Origin: Chara braunii | Taxonomy: Eukaryota > Streptophyta > Charophyceae > Charales > Characeae | Assembly (NCBI GenBank): GCA_003427395.1 | Contig: BFEA01000071.1 | Span: forward strand, 1,535,895 to 1,560,205 | Length of the DNA stretch: 24,311 bases | Direction: 5' to 3' | Part shown: positions 7,747 through 15,449 of the stretch, in pieces | Layout: every line of letters starts with the position of its first letter | How positions within the stretch are numbered: position 1 is the first letter of the stretch | The notes under the pieces: generated by a model | Seen by the model: only the letters and a program-made list of their open reading frames with translations | Database searches by the model: none | What the model was told of the DNA's origin: nothing | Position numbers and translations under genes: made by a program

Positions 7747-9216
7747 ATGTACAGTCGGGGGCGAGGAAGAGGCGGTAGCCGGCGTGGAAGGTGGTCGAAC
7801 GGCGGCCGGTATTGGACTACGATGAATGGGAGTAACGGAGCAGGCCAGCATGCTCCCCAGGGGGCAGCGTACACTCATGCTGGGAATATTCCTGCTACCA
7901 ACCCACCTCCTCCAGGGATTATGCCGCAGGCATACGCAGTGCCTATTGCCGGTGGACCAGGGATGATGCCAGGTGGGCAAGTCCAGATGGTGCCTGCGAT
8001 GACGGGAGCACCTATGACGTCTGCTACCGCAAGTCGGAAAATGGAACTTGCAGGCCTGGCCCGGTAACGGCCAATGGCCTAGTGCTGGGCAATGGAGCGG
8101 CCCGCACGCAAGCAATCAGCCGATATACAATCAACCGGTGCACAACCAGCCGGCGAACAACCAACAGGCGTCAAACCAGCAAGCTGCTCCAAGCGAACAA
8201 CGGCTAGGGAACTTTGGAGGAAAGGGGCAGTCTGCTAACGCGTTTCCAGGCCCAGGGAACAAAGCTTATTTCACAAAGGAATATATGGATATCCTCGAGG
8301 ATATAAAGACGAGTAAGGCGGTTGAAGACGCAAAAGGAAGAATTGCCAGTGCGCGAAGAGGCAGTATCCGGATTAGTGAGAATCCTGAAGGGAGCTGCCG
8401 ATCTGAAGTGCGGTCAAGTGATCGAAGCGAGGATATGAAGGCTTGGGTTACCACCACGCTTGGGAACTCACTTAAACTAATCAACCAGAAGTTGGAGGCT
8501 GTAGACTCCAAGCCAAAGCTGTCAAATGCGGAGAAGGAGGAGTTGGAGAAGTTGAGGGCCGAAAAGGCAGCGATGGAAATAAGTAAGAAAGAGTCGAGCA
8601 ATGAAAAAAGGAAGCGTGGTGGCAAACGAAGTCCTGCGGCCGTCACGCCCAAGGAGAACGTGGTCAAATCGCGGCCCCGCAGTCCTACGAAAGGGAGACC
8701 GAGACGGGTTGAGATATCATCAGACGAAGAAGGGGGGTCCGGTGACGTTAAACACGATCCGAGTGTTAAGCTGGAAGGGAGCAGTGATCTTTCTGAGGTA
8801 AAAAAACTGCTCGCTGAGCTAGTTAACGGGTTGGCCGTTCAGAAAGGGAAACAGGCCGCAGCCACAGAAGAAGCTGCTGAGAAGGATCCGGGAGATGTTG
8901 ACCTTGCACAGAACGCGACGAACGCAGACGTCGAAGAGGAAGTGGATGAGGGCGGGTTAGCCGCCTACATGAAAGTCCGAATGGACTTTTACAGTTCCCT
9001 GCACTATACAAGAGTGCAAGAACTGTGTAAACAAAAGGACATTCGGAGATGGGGGCATGGGAGCTCGCGCGTATGGACCTGCAGGAGTACTCACGGACGC
9101 TGAAGGAGGAAGCACCGTCCAGAGGAGCAGAACCATCGCGAAGGAATGAAGTCCGAAATGGCAATAACGCGGATGAAAAGTCTGCTGGGGACAATGACCA
9201 TGTCGCGGGAAACTAA
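7747..9216 (+). pseudogene. ORF1 of the Penelope-like element (RGG/NQ-rich, coiled-coil), two frameshifts
   Basis: Translation from the ATG at 7747 starts with an Arg/Gly-rich segment (MYSRGRGRGGSRRGRW), typical of RNA binding. A Pro/Gly/Met/Gln-rich stretch follows, then an Asn/Gln repeat around 8105-8190 (NQPIYNQPVHNQPANNQQ). After that come a charged helical region (about 8470-8600), a Lys/Arg-rich basic patch (KRKRGGKRS) and an acidic C-terminal part. The frame is open upstream to 7600 without an ATG. Two one-base indels break it: an extra A in the A run at 8038-8041, and a missing G in the G run at 9051-9055. With both allowed for, the reading continues to a TAA at 9214-9216. It is gag/ORF1-like in composition, but I recognise no named domain. 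It lies immediately upstream of the GIY-YIG frame, so I infer that it belongs to the same element. Confidence 0.62.
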
Positions 9217-9227
9217 GCCTAGCAAGC

Positions 9228-9818
9228 TTGCACTCGTTGAGAAGGGCTGTCACGCGAATCGTGAAGTTAAAACCGGTTGCTAACCACAGTTTGTCTGCAT
9301 TACTGAATCAAATTCATACCCTGCTGATTCTGTTTGCTTGCCTTTGGGGGGAAATTGCATGGGGAAAAGCGTACGTAGGCTTCTGCCTCCGAATGCCCCA
9401 GGACAAATGGGGCATGTTGTTAGAAGGTCAAAGTTGTGTATACACCCTCATGTCTCTTAATCACCGACTAGTATACGTGGGTAAGACCGTGCGTCCTCTC
9501 AAGGAACGTTGGGTTGAGCACAGGCGCGCGGTAAGAGGAAGTAGCAAGCAGCATGTGCATAATTGGTTGCGCAAAGTTGGACTAGATCAGTACGTTCCGA
9601 TCCCGATTTGGTTTGGGGAAGATCTAGCGATAGAGACTATGGAGGGCAAAATTATTAAGAGTTGCAATTCGGGCCTCAATACGAAAGGTATGATAGTGTG
9701 CAGCAACTCTCGAAGAATGAGGGGGAAGAAGAAGGTGGGACGGCCTTCTCCCTGTGTGGTCCGAGAGCCCCTGTTTTTCTATTGCCCTGTATTGGAAGTA
9801 CGACAAGAATCGGACTAG
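9228..9818 (+). CDS. GIY-YIG endonuclease domain of the Penelope-like element
   Basis: A GIY-YIG nuclease fold is readable. CVYTL (residues 70-74, from about 9435) is the GIY strand and YVGKT (83-87) the YIG strand. R94 and H98 lie in the following helix (LKERWVEHRRA). The catalytic glutamate is probably E139 in MEGKIIKS, followed by the usual LN (150-151). The enzyme would nick target DNA to prime reverse transcription. The first ~55 residues have no ATG in frame until 9393 and look non-coding. An ATG at 9359 in another frame gives a basic leader, so a frameshift near 9420 is possible. The frame ends at a TAG (9816). After one further stop at 9831 the same frame continues into the reverse transcriptase, so a single endonuclease-RT polyprotein is likely. 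Confidence 0.8.
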   Translation: MHSLRRAVTRIVKLKPVANHSLSALLNQIHTLLILFACLWGEIAWGKAYVGFCLRMPQDKWGMLLEGQSCVYTLMSLNHRLVYVGKTVRPLKERWVEHRRAVRGSSKQHVHNWLRKVGLDQYVPIPIWFGEDLAIETMEGKIIKSCNSGLNTKGMIVCSNSRRMRGKKKVGRPSPCVVREPLFFYCPVLEVRQESD

Positions 9819-9833
9819 CTACGGATTCTGTAA

Positions 9834-11105
9834 CTCCTGGTTAAGCACAAAAAGAACCGTTCCATTGATATTGGCAACAATCAAAGGGACAAATGGTTGA
9901 AGGCACGGAGGCTAGTGTCCTTATTATTTGGTTTTTCTAAAGTTGAAATTAATAATAACAGATTTCTGCTTAAGGATTTCAAATCTGCCATTGAGGAAGG
10001 AGGGGCTTGGTCTATTACTAAATTGACTCAGACAAAAACTAAGATGGATCTACTACGAGCTGATCCGCTGACCCTACTCAGGACACCTTGGAAAATACGT
10101 GATCTGTTTGCCTGCTCGTTGCAGGAGTTGATTGATCGAAATAATGGGGTCAAGACCATAAACCAAAGACGGGGTAGGCAAATTGTGCAAGGGATTCTTA
10201 CTAACGTGTTCAAAAAGAAGTTTGGTTTAAATCCGCGTTTGAATGTGATAGTAAAGATTCCGTTCTGTATCTCGATTGATAAAAGTAAAGTAGAGAAAGA
10301 AGTGAAAGAGTGGCTGAAGGAGGAAATTACCTTGCCTTCGCTCGCTGACTTGTATGCAAAGAGGACAAGGGCCGTGTGGTTGAAGGCCAAGACGGTTGAT
10401 GACCTCCTTCATAACCAAAAGTTTTTTGCGAAGATTAGCTCTTTTGAGTGTGTGTGCGCAAACTTTAACTTGCCCATGATCAACGGGCATGTAGCAGTCA
10501 AGCTGAGTGAGGTGGGTGGTATTCATCATTTTCTCCTGAATGCAAAAAGCGTGTCCTTCCCAGGCACGTTGACAAGCAAAGAAGGTTTGACTCAGGCTTG
10601 TAATAGTGCTTTGAAAGCACTAAGGAAAACAAGTGTGGTAAAAAGGGATATCAAGATTGATTGGCTGTCCATCTGGAGGGCTGGAGCTACCAAACCTGAA
10701 GGCTGTGTTCTCAGCGAATATGTTGTTGGTATGGGGCAAGCACTACATGGGTTGGTATGTTCCCCACTTGACCGCAATACCAACGAGACGTGGTTGGAAT
10801 GTCCGAAGCGTTTTCAGGAGGGACTCAAAAAGATGTATCTGGGAAATGACAATTACGAGCATGTTCCAAAGACGAAGTCGGTTGTGCTATTGGAAATGAG
10901 AAGAAGGTATGTGGAAAGGCAACTTCAAAAAAGTGCAAGATGGGATACGTCGGGGGACCTGCAGCATGCGTACATCATTCCGAAAGAAAAATATAAAGCT
11001 AAGAAGCGACTTATTGTTCCCTCCTTCTTGAGTCCTTTCCGATCGGCAGCTGGTCTTCTTTCTACTGCCCTCAATACTCTCATTAAAAGGACTACTGTTC
11101 TCTAA
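9834..11105 (+). CDS. Penelope-like reverse transcriptase, N-terminal region (3'-truncated)
   Basis: This frame is in phase with the GIY-YIG frame and separated from it by two stop codons (9816, 9831). The long Lys-rich N-terminal portion has no domain I can name. Near the end, AYIIPKEKYKAKKRLIVP (about 10968-11021), followed by a PFRSA...LNTLI stretch, matches the first finger motifs of PLE-type reverse transcriptases. The frame then stops at 11103-11105, just where the sequence changes to an inverted LINE. Motifs A to E are absent. It is complementary to the C-terminal half at 5517-6299 without overlap. It has no ATG at the left edge, which is expected if it is the internal part of a polyprotein. 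Confidence 0.75.
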   Translation, partial: LLVKHKKNRSIDIGNNQRDKWLKARRLVSLLFGFSKVEINNNRFLLKDFKSAIEEGGAWSITKLTQTKTKMDLLRADPLTLLRTPWKIRDLFACSLQELIDRNNGVKTINQRRGRQIVQGILTNVFKKKFGLNPRLNVIVKIPFCISIDKSKVEKEVKEWLKEEITLPSLADLYAKRTRAVWLKAKTVDDLLHNQKFFAKISSFECVCANFNLPMINGHVAVKLSEVGGIHHFLLNAKSVSFPGTLTSKEGLTQACNSALKALRKTSVVKRDIKIDWLSIWRAGATKPEGCVLSEYVVGMGQALHGLVCSPLDRNTNETWLECPKRFQEGLKKMYLGNDNYEHVPKTKSVVLLEMRRRYVERQLQKSARWDTSGDLQHAYIIPKEKYKAKKRLIVPSFLSPFRSAAGLLSTALNTLIKRTTVL

Positions 11106-11107
11106 AT

Positions 11108-11543
11108 CTAACATCCCCAATACAGAAACCCACCGCCCTTCGGTTTCGTCTTGTTTGTGGTATATGACTTCAAACTTGGAGTCGGGGGGTACCCATACCG
11201 CCACCCCCGCTCTTCCCGATCCCGGGGCATATGCCCTATAGGCTTGGTAAGGCCATACCTACTTGTGCGCCCTGTGCTGCTCCGGTCGGTCCATAAGGTG
11301 AGTCTCTTGCACACAGATCAAGTCGGGCCAGGTCCATCCTCCGACCCCTCGGAGAAGGTCCCACAGAGCTTGTTTGTCTTGGTTGTAGGATGCCAGGCCA
11401 TTTACATTAATGGTTCTGAGGTCCAGATCCACTGTTTGCAGAGTACGCCTCCAAGCTTTATTGTTGCCATACACCATTTCCACCCAATCCATCTGCTTCA
11501 TTATCTCATCGTCTACAACCTTTGCCACTCTTGAACGTCCCAA
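11108..11543 (-). pseudogene. LINE APE-type endonuclease, N-terminal half (frameshifted)
   Basis: On the minus strand, LRTINVNGLA resembles the first conserved APE motif (the N-x-NGL element). DLICVQETHL carries the catalytic Glu motif QETHL. The fold continues in other frames, with GVAVWVPPDSKFEV and GRWVSVL around 11108-11204, so at least one frameshift lies between about 11210 and 11290. The His/Asp motifs of the C-terminal half are absent because the sequence ends at the PLE junction. In LINEs this enzyme nicks the target for reverse transcription. It cannot be functional as it stands. Confidence 0.72.
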
Positions 11544-11731
11544 TCCACCCTCTCGTTGAGGATGTTCCTACGCAGGATCCCGCACAGAATTGTGAGCAGG
11601 TCGTCGACCGACCAAACTTGGCTGGGTTTTACCTTGAGTTGTTGCATTTCTAACAGGCTACTATGTGAGCGGCAGGTTAGGCCTGCCTCTTTGGTTTCGT
11701 CAAATAGAATATAAAGGTCTTTATAGGTCAT
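11513..11731 (-). CDS. LINE fragment, region before the endonuclease
   Basis: A 72-residue open frame starts MTYKDLYILFDE and ends just upstream of the endonuclease frame, overlapping it by about 30 nt. I recognise no domain. Its position and orientation make it the linker between ORF1-type and endonuclease parts of the same LINE fragment, or the start of its ORF2. Confidence 0.45.
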   Translation of the reverse strand: MTYKDLYILFDETKEAGLTCRSHSSLLEMQQLKVKPSQVWSVDDLLTILCGILRRNILNERVDWDVQEWQRL

Positions 11732-11740
11732 TTTTAACTT

Positions 11741-12060
11741 TTATGAGGAGATGCTCAGAGTGGCCACAGCTCCGGGGTCATAGTAGTTATCAATGAAATC
11801 CTTAACCTCATTAATGCGCAGCACCCCGTCCCTTTTGAGGTGCCACCCATGTAGTGTTAGCCCCCCATACGATGACGCATATACATCCTCTGAATCAGTC
11901 GGCGCTAGTCCCAACTCCCATCTGCCTGCTTTCTTTCGAATGGGGAGGGTCAGGGTTTTATCCCTCTTCAGTACGTCGGTACTATGCAGGTCTCTTTCCA
12001 TCAAATGCCTTAGTTTGGCTCGCTTGGAGGACTCAAATTCCGCCTTCCTGACAACTTGAG
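11741..12060 (-). CDS. LINE fragment, ORF1-like C-terminal part
   Basis: The frame reads through 12004 (MERDLHSTDV) from an open upstream part at about 12060. It ends SISS-stop at 11741, ten bases before the next frame. It is a charged, globular-looking protein piece with no recognised domain. A Pro/Leu-coding G/A tract lies directly upstream. I assign it to the LINE by collinearity only. Confidence 0.4.
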
Positions 12061-12095
12061 TCTGCTCGTCCAGCTCTTGGGGAGTTTTCGGAGAA

Positions 12096-12129
12096 GGGGG
12101 AGGGGGAGGGGGAGGGGGGGGAGGAGGAG
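12096..12129 (+). other. G-rich tract with quadruplex-forming potential
   Basis: Five or more G runs of four to eight residues are separated by single A residues, which fits the G-quadruplex pattern. On the minus strand it would code Pro/Leu repeats within the LINE fragment. Confidence 0.6.
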
Positions 12130-12319
12130 TGGGGAATAGGGGCTGCTAAGGGTCCCTTGTTGATGAGGGTTGCTCAAAACTCGTTGTCGCTGGAGGGGTA
12201 AAGAGTTTCTTAACAATACCCCAAATTCTGTAAAGCACTTGCTGTCAGGTGGATCCTGGCGAAGGCCCCTGCTCCAGTATCTGCCTCAGGGTCGGGCTAC
12301 TAATTAGTACCGGTGTCGG

Positions 12320-12347
12320 GGCAAATACCCTGACAAGGGTATTTGCC
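12320..12347 (+). repeat. Perfect 12-bp hairpin with 4-nt loop
   Basis: GGCAAATACCCT (12320-12331) pairs exactly with AGGGTATTTGCC (12336-12347), with GACA as the loop. A second perfect hairpin, GTCGGAC/GTCCGAC (12362-12378, 3-nt loop, followed by five T), lies 14 nt downstream. Confidence 0.9.
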
Positions 12348-13149
12348 GGGGATTTTTAAATGTCGGACGTTGTCCGACTTTTTCATTGAATGGAGGTACT
12401 TGATGAGACTGACATTGCCGAAAGTTCATTCAGACTGACCTATGATCGAGAGACAAACTTTAGAACCCTAGTCCAAACGCCTGTGGCGTCCAAGAGTAAT
12501 GGCAGTAATCGGCAGTGTTTCGCTTTTGTCGAGGCCGCAGAGGCGTGCGGACATGGAAGTGGTAGAACTAGACCTATTCCACCTAATATAATGTAGCAGC
12601 CGTGTGATTCAGGGCCTAAGTAGGCTAAAAGGAGGGATGCACCGGGTATAGGGCCGCGGCGCAGGGGGGAATAGGAAGAAGGTTTTTATTTCCTGAGCCG
12701 CGGGGATTGACATCGAGCCAAAGGGTTGACAGGCCGATGCCGAGGTCACGCGGCCAACCGATGAGGCAGGGCCTGCCATCGAAGCCTATTAGGCTGCAGG
12801 CAGGCAGAATATGTAGAGCCTTAGGCAGACAGGGCCTGCAAGGCCGGCAGGGTGTGATAACGACTGGCAAGCAGCAAGCTCTTCTTATAGAAGAGCTGCT
12901 CCTATCACTGTCGTGATAGGAGTTAGCCCAATAGGTTACAATATAGGACTTTCACCCGGCAGAAACCGGGATCAAATCAGAGGAACTGCACCTCTGGGCT
13001 ATCTCCTTTTGGAGCTGGCTATTTGATTATGTCGCCGGCGCACCAGATTTGGCCGTTAGATCTGGAGGATCGCGCGGTCCAGATTTTCCGCGCTGAATTG
13101 AGCATGGCCTCTGCACAAGGATGACACACATAAATCAAAAAAATAAATA

Positions 13150-13830
13150 AATAAAAAAAATGATGAAAACGGAGCGCCAAGAGGCGCTATGGGAAGTGAT
13201 TGGGGATTATAGTCCCCCAAGACTGTTGCAAGTGTCGTCACAAACAGGAAACGTTTGAGGTGAGTTTTTGCTTTCTTTTTTTTCTTTCCTTTTTGATAGA
13301 TTTTCTTTTAGATTTTTCTAGATTTTTTTCTTCTTTCTTTTTCGTTTTGAGATTCCCCCTTCGTCTCTTTTCACTGCTTAGGGCAGAGGTCCCACTAGCA
13401 AAAGGATAGGATCGAGCACCTGAATCTGGATGTGTTTTATGCATAAATGCAGAAAAGCAGTTCAATCTCTATAACTTCGTCCAGATTCGTGCATTTGATC
13501 CAATCCTCTTAGCTAGCAGGTGCCCGTTCGTTTCGACGAACGGGTCATAGGAGATGTAAAAAAGAAAAAAAAAGAGGAAAAAATTAAAAACTAAGCTATA
13601 AGTGAAGCGCCAGATGGCGCAACCTGAACTGATTGGGGCGTTTAGGTCCCCAGTAGCCCTGACGGTGCCCGTTTTGAACGGGCGACCATTTTTGCAAGGT
13701 AAGTTGTTCTTTCCTTTTTTTGTTTTTTTGTTGTTTGTTTCCCTTAGATTTTTTATTTTGTATTTTGTATTTTTTTTATTTTTTTTTGATTATTTTTCTT
13801 TTTCTTTTAGATTCTACTTGAAGTAGTATC
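13150..13830 (+). repeat. Diverged tandem pair: hairpins plus pyrimidine tract
   Basis: Copy 1 (about 13140-13390) and copy 2 (about 13555-13825) share the same order. Each has an A-rich run, a GCGCC/GGCGC hairpin with a 4-nt loop (AAGA or AGAT), TGATTGGGG...TCCCC, a GAGGTGAGT or AAGGTAAGT sequence, a long C/T tract and TTAG or TTTTAG. Spacing is conserved while the primary sequence has drifted. Confidence 0.6.
13394..13518. repeat. Imperfect inverted repeat between the two copies
   Basis: Arms of about 39-40 nt (13394-13432 and 13478-13517) pair with roughly 80% identity. Key parts are CTAGC, AGGAT(A/T)GGATC and GAATCTGGA. The perfect CCCGTTCG hairpin lies immediately downstream. Confidence 0.6.
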
Positions 13831-14760
13831 ACCGGACGCTGTAGCGGGCGGCGGGAGTGTTGTTCGAGAAGAAGCGATGGTGGCGCGCCGGCCGGGCTCC
13901 GAAAGTCATCGTACGCGGTGGCGGACGCGACTGGAGGGTTCTTCGAAGAGCGATGATGGTGCCGCGCGAGGGCTTCATGGGGTGTCGGAGCACGAGCTGC
14001 GAAGTGAATGGTGGTGGCAGCCGTGAGGGTTTAGGTTATAATGTGGGCCTCTCTTCTCTTCTTCAACTCGGCTGTTCTATGTGGCGGGCGAATGATTCTT
14101 CCAATAGTTTGGACCCCCTATGGTAAACTCGTTGACGGGTTTGACGAGGCGCGGCCATACCATCCATCGGCTTGCTGGGTCGAGGATGGCTGTTCATGCC
14201 TTCGTGCTGGCGTTGATGTTGTGGAGGGCAGTNGATGCCAGGTAGCTAGCAGATGGGGGGACGCTTGGTTTTTCTCCCCCGAAGGCGCTGGGGTTGGGTC
14301 TGGGCGATGGAAGGAGGGTTGAAGAAGGGGTAGTGGAGGTTCTTCTGTCATGGTTGCTTTCGCGCTCTGCTCCCCCAAGACTATACAAGTACCTGAATCA
14401 TGCTACTGAGGTGGACAAAAATTTTCCGGGTTATTGATCTTTCAAGAATCGAGAGAAGGTAACTGACTGGAGTTGTGGAAGGCTGCAGTATTGTCTCGTG
14501 GCGTGTTTTTACAGTGGTACCTTCTTATTGATCGAGCACTGCGATCGGTAGCCTGTTAATCTGCTTCAGTGGTGGCTTGGTAATTTTTCACAAATTTTTC
14601 GTTGATCTTGTGTCTGTTTTTTAATTTGTTTTGTTTTCCCTCATATTCATCTGATCGAAGCCGATTTGAAAATCTGTTGATGGATTCCATAAACGATTAG
14701 GAAATATCTTCGAACTGTTCTTCAAATGTTTTCTCGAAATAATTTCCTATAATACCTTTC
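13831..14760. other. No gene seen; one undetermined base at 14233
   Basis: Frames at 13857-14126 and 14041-14322 are Gly/Arg/Trp-rich with no motif, and I treat them as chance. An n at 14233 marks an unresolved base. From about 14580 the sequence becomes AT-rich and leads into the satellite. Confidence 0.5.
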
Positions 14761-14782
14761 GTGGATTTCCCTTCTCTACCTT

Positions 14783-15073
14783 ACCTTTCGTGGATTTCTT
14801 TTCTCTATCTTCAACTATTCTCCAAATTGTCCTCTCGAAATATTTTCTATAATACCTTCAAAAAAACTTCTGATTCTATACCTTTCATGGATTTCTTTTC
14901 TCTATCCTCAACTATTCTCCAAATTGTCCTCTCGAAATATTTTCTATAATACCTTCAAAAAAACTTCTGATTCTATACCTTTCGTGGATTTCTTTTCTCT
15001 ATCCTCAACTATTCTCCAAATTGTCCTCTCGAAATATTTTCTACAATACCTTCAAAAAAACTTCTGATTCTAT
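14783..15073 (+). repeat. 97-bp satellite, three tandem units
   Basis: Units start at 14783, 14880 and 14977, exactly 97 bp apart. Each begins ACCTTTCRTGGATTTC and ends near ACTTCTGATTCTAT. Units 2 and 3 are almost identical. A partial, more diverged unit precedes them at about 14690-14782. Confidence 0.93.
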
Positions 15074-15074
15074 A

Positions 15075-15320
15075 CAATCGCAAGTCCGTTTCTGGACATC
15101 TCAAATGAAAGGGTACTGTCATAAGCAATTCCAAAGACTCTTCAAATAAATTCCTAAAATACCTTAAAAAAACTTCGGATTCTATACAATCGCAAGTCTG
15201 TTTGCGGACATCTCAAATGACAGGGTGCTGTCAAAAGTACTCCCAAAGACTCTTCAAATAAATTCCTATAAAAGTTTCTATAAAATTTCTGATTTCATAT
15301 AACTGCAAGTTGGCTCTGGA
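15075..15320 (+). repeat. 112-bp satellite, two units and a partial third
   Basis: Units begin CAATCGCAAGT at 15075 and 15187, 112 bp apart. A degraded third begins near 15290 (AACTGCAAGTTGGCTC). The unit shares the AAAAAAACTTCYGATTCTATA block with the adjacent 97-bp satellite, so the two families are related by fusion or truncation. Confidence 0.85.
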
Positions 15321-15449
15321 TATCTTAGATAATCATCGTAAAATTCCTTTTGTTTCTGATTTGATTAAGGAAGGAGGGGGGGGAACTAAAAAGGAAGTAA
15401 GGGAGGGAGGAAAGGTGGCCTTCAATCAGAGGAGGGATGTCGGTGAAGG

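Larger units (their letters stand above)
5517..11107 (+). mobile_element. Penelope-like retroelement, partial head-to-tail arrangement
   Basis: Two same-orientation pieces of a Penelope-like element are present. The reverse transcriptase C-terminal half is at 5517-6299. A downstream piece carries ORF1 (7747-9216), a GIY-YIG endonuclease (to 9818) and the reverse transcriptase N-terminal region (9834-11105). The GIY-YIG domain lies before the reverse transcriptase, and none follows the C-terminal half. This matches the N-terminal-endonuclease PLE clade (Chlamys-type) known from green algae, not classic Penelope. The two reverse transcriptase pieces do not overlap; the first lacks the N-terminal motifs and the second breaks off after the finger region. 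The C-half-before-N-half order fits the partial tandems known for PLEs, but two independent truncated insertions would also explain it. Confidence 0.65.
11108..12216 (-). mobile_element. Inverted LINE fragment with APE-type endonuclease
   Basis: Minus-strand frames together read as the pre-endonuclease and endonuclease part of a LINE. There is no reverse transcriptase and no LINE 3' end, because the fragment abuts the PLE at about 11107. LINEs normally lose the 5' end, so loss of the 3' portion points to a later deletion, an inversion breakpoint or an assembly junction. Confidence 0.68.
12320..13700. other. Dense series of distinct short hairpins, block 1
   Basis: Perfect stems occur one after another: 12320-12347, 12362-12378, 12877-12897 (AGCTCTTC/GAAGAGCT), 12899-12922 (CTCCTATCAC/GTGATAGGAG), 12978-12996, 13003-13014, 13043-13065, 13072-13093, 13173-13188, 13202-13217, 13523-13544 (CCCGTTCG/CGAACGGG) and 13667-13683. 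The hairpins at 12978-12996 and 13003-13014 are enclosed by ATCAAAT/ATTTGAT (12971-12977, 13021-13027), which makes a branched fold. Each stem has its own sequence. No protein fits. It could be a structured non-coding RNA or a hairpin-rich mobile element. Confidence 0.6.

Noticed and set aside
12362-12383. Rho-independent terminator (GTCGGAC hairpin followed by T run)
   Set aside because: It looks like one, but the genome is eukaryotic nuclear and the hairpin is one of many in a series.
12320-13700. CRISPR array
   Set aside because: The hairpins are not copies of one direct repeat, spacing is irregular, and the genome is eukaryotic.
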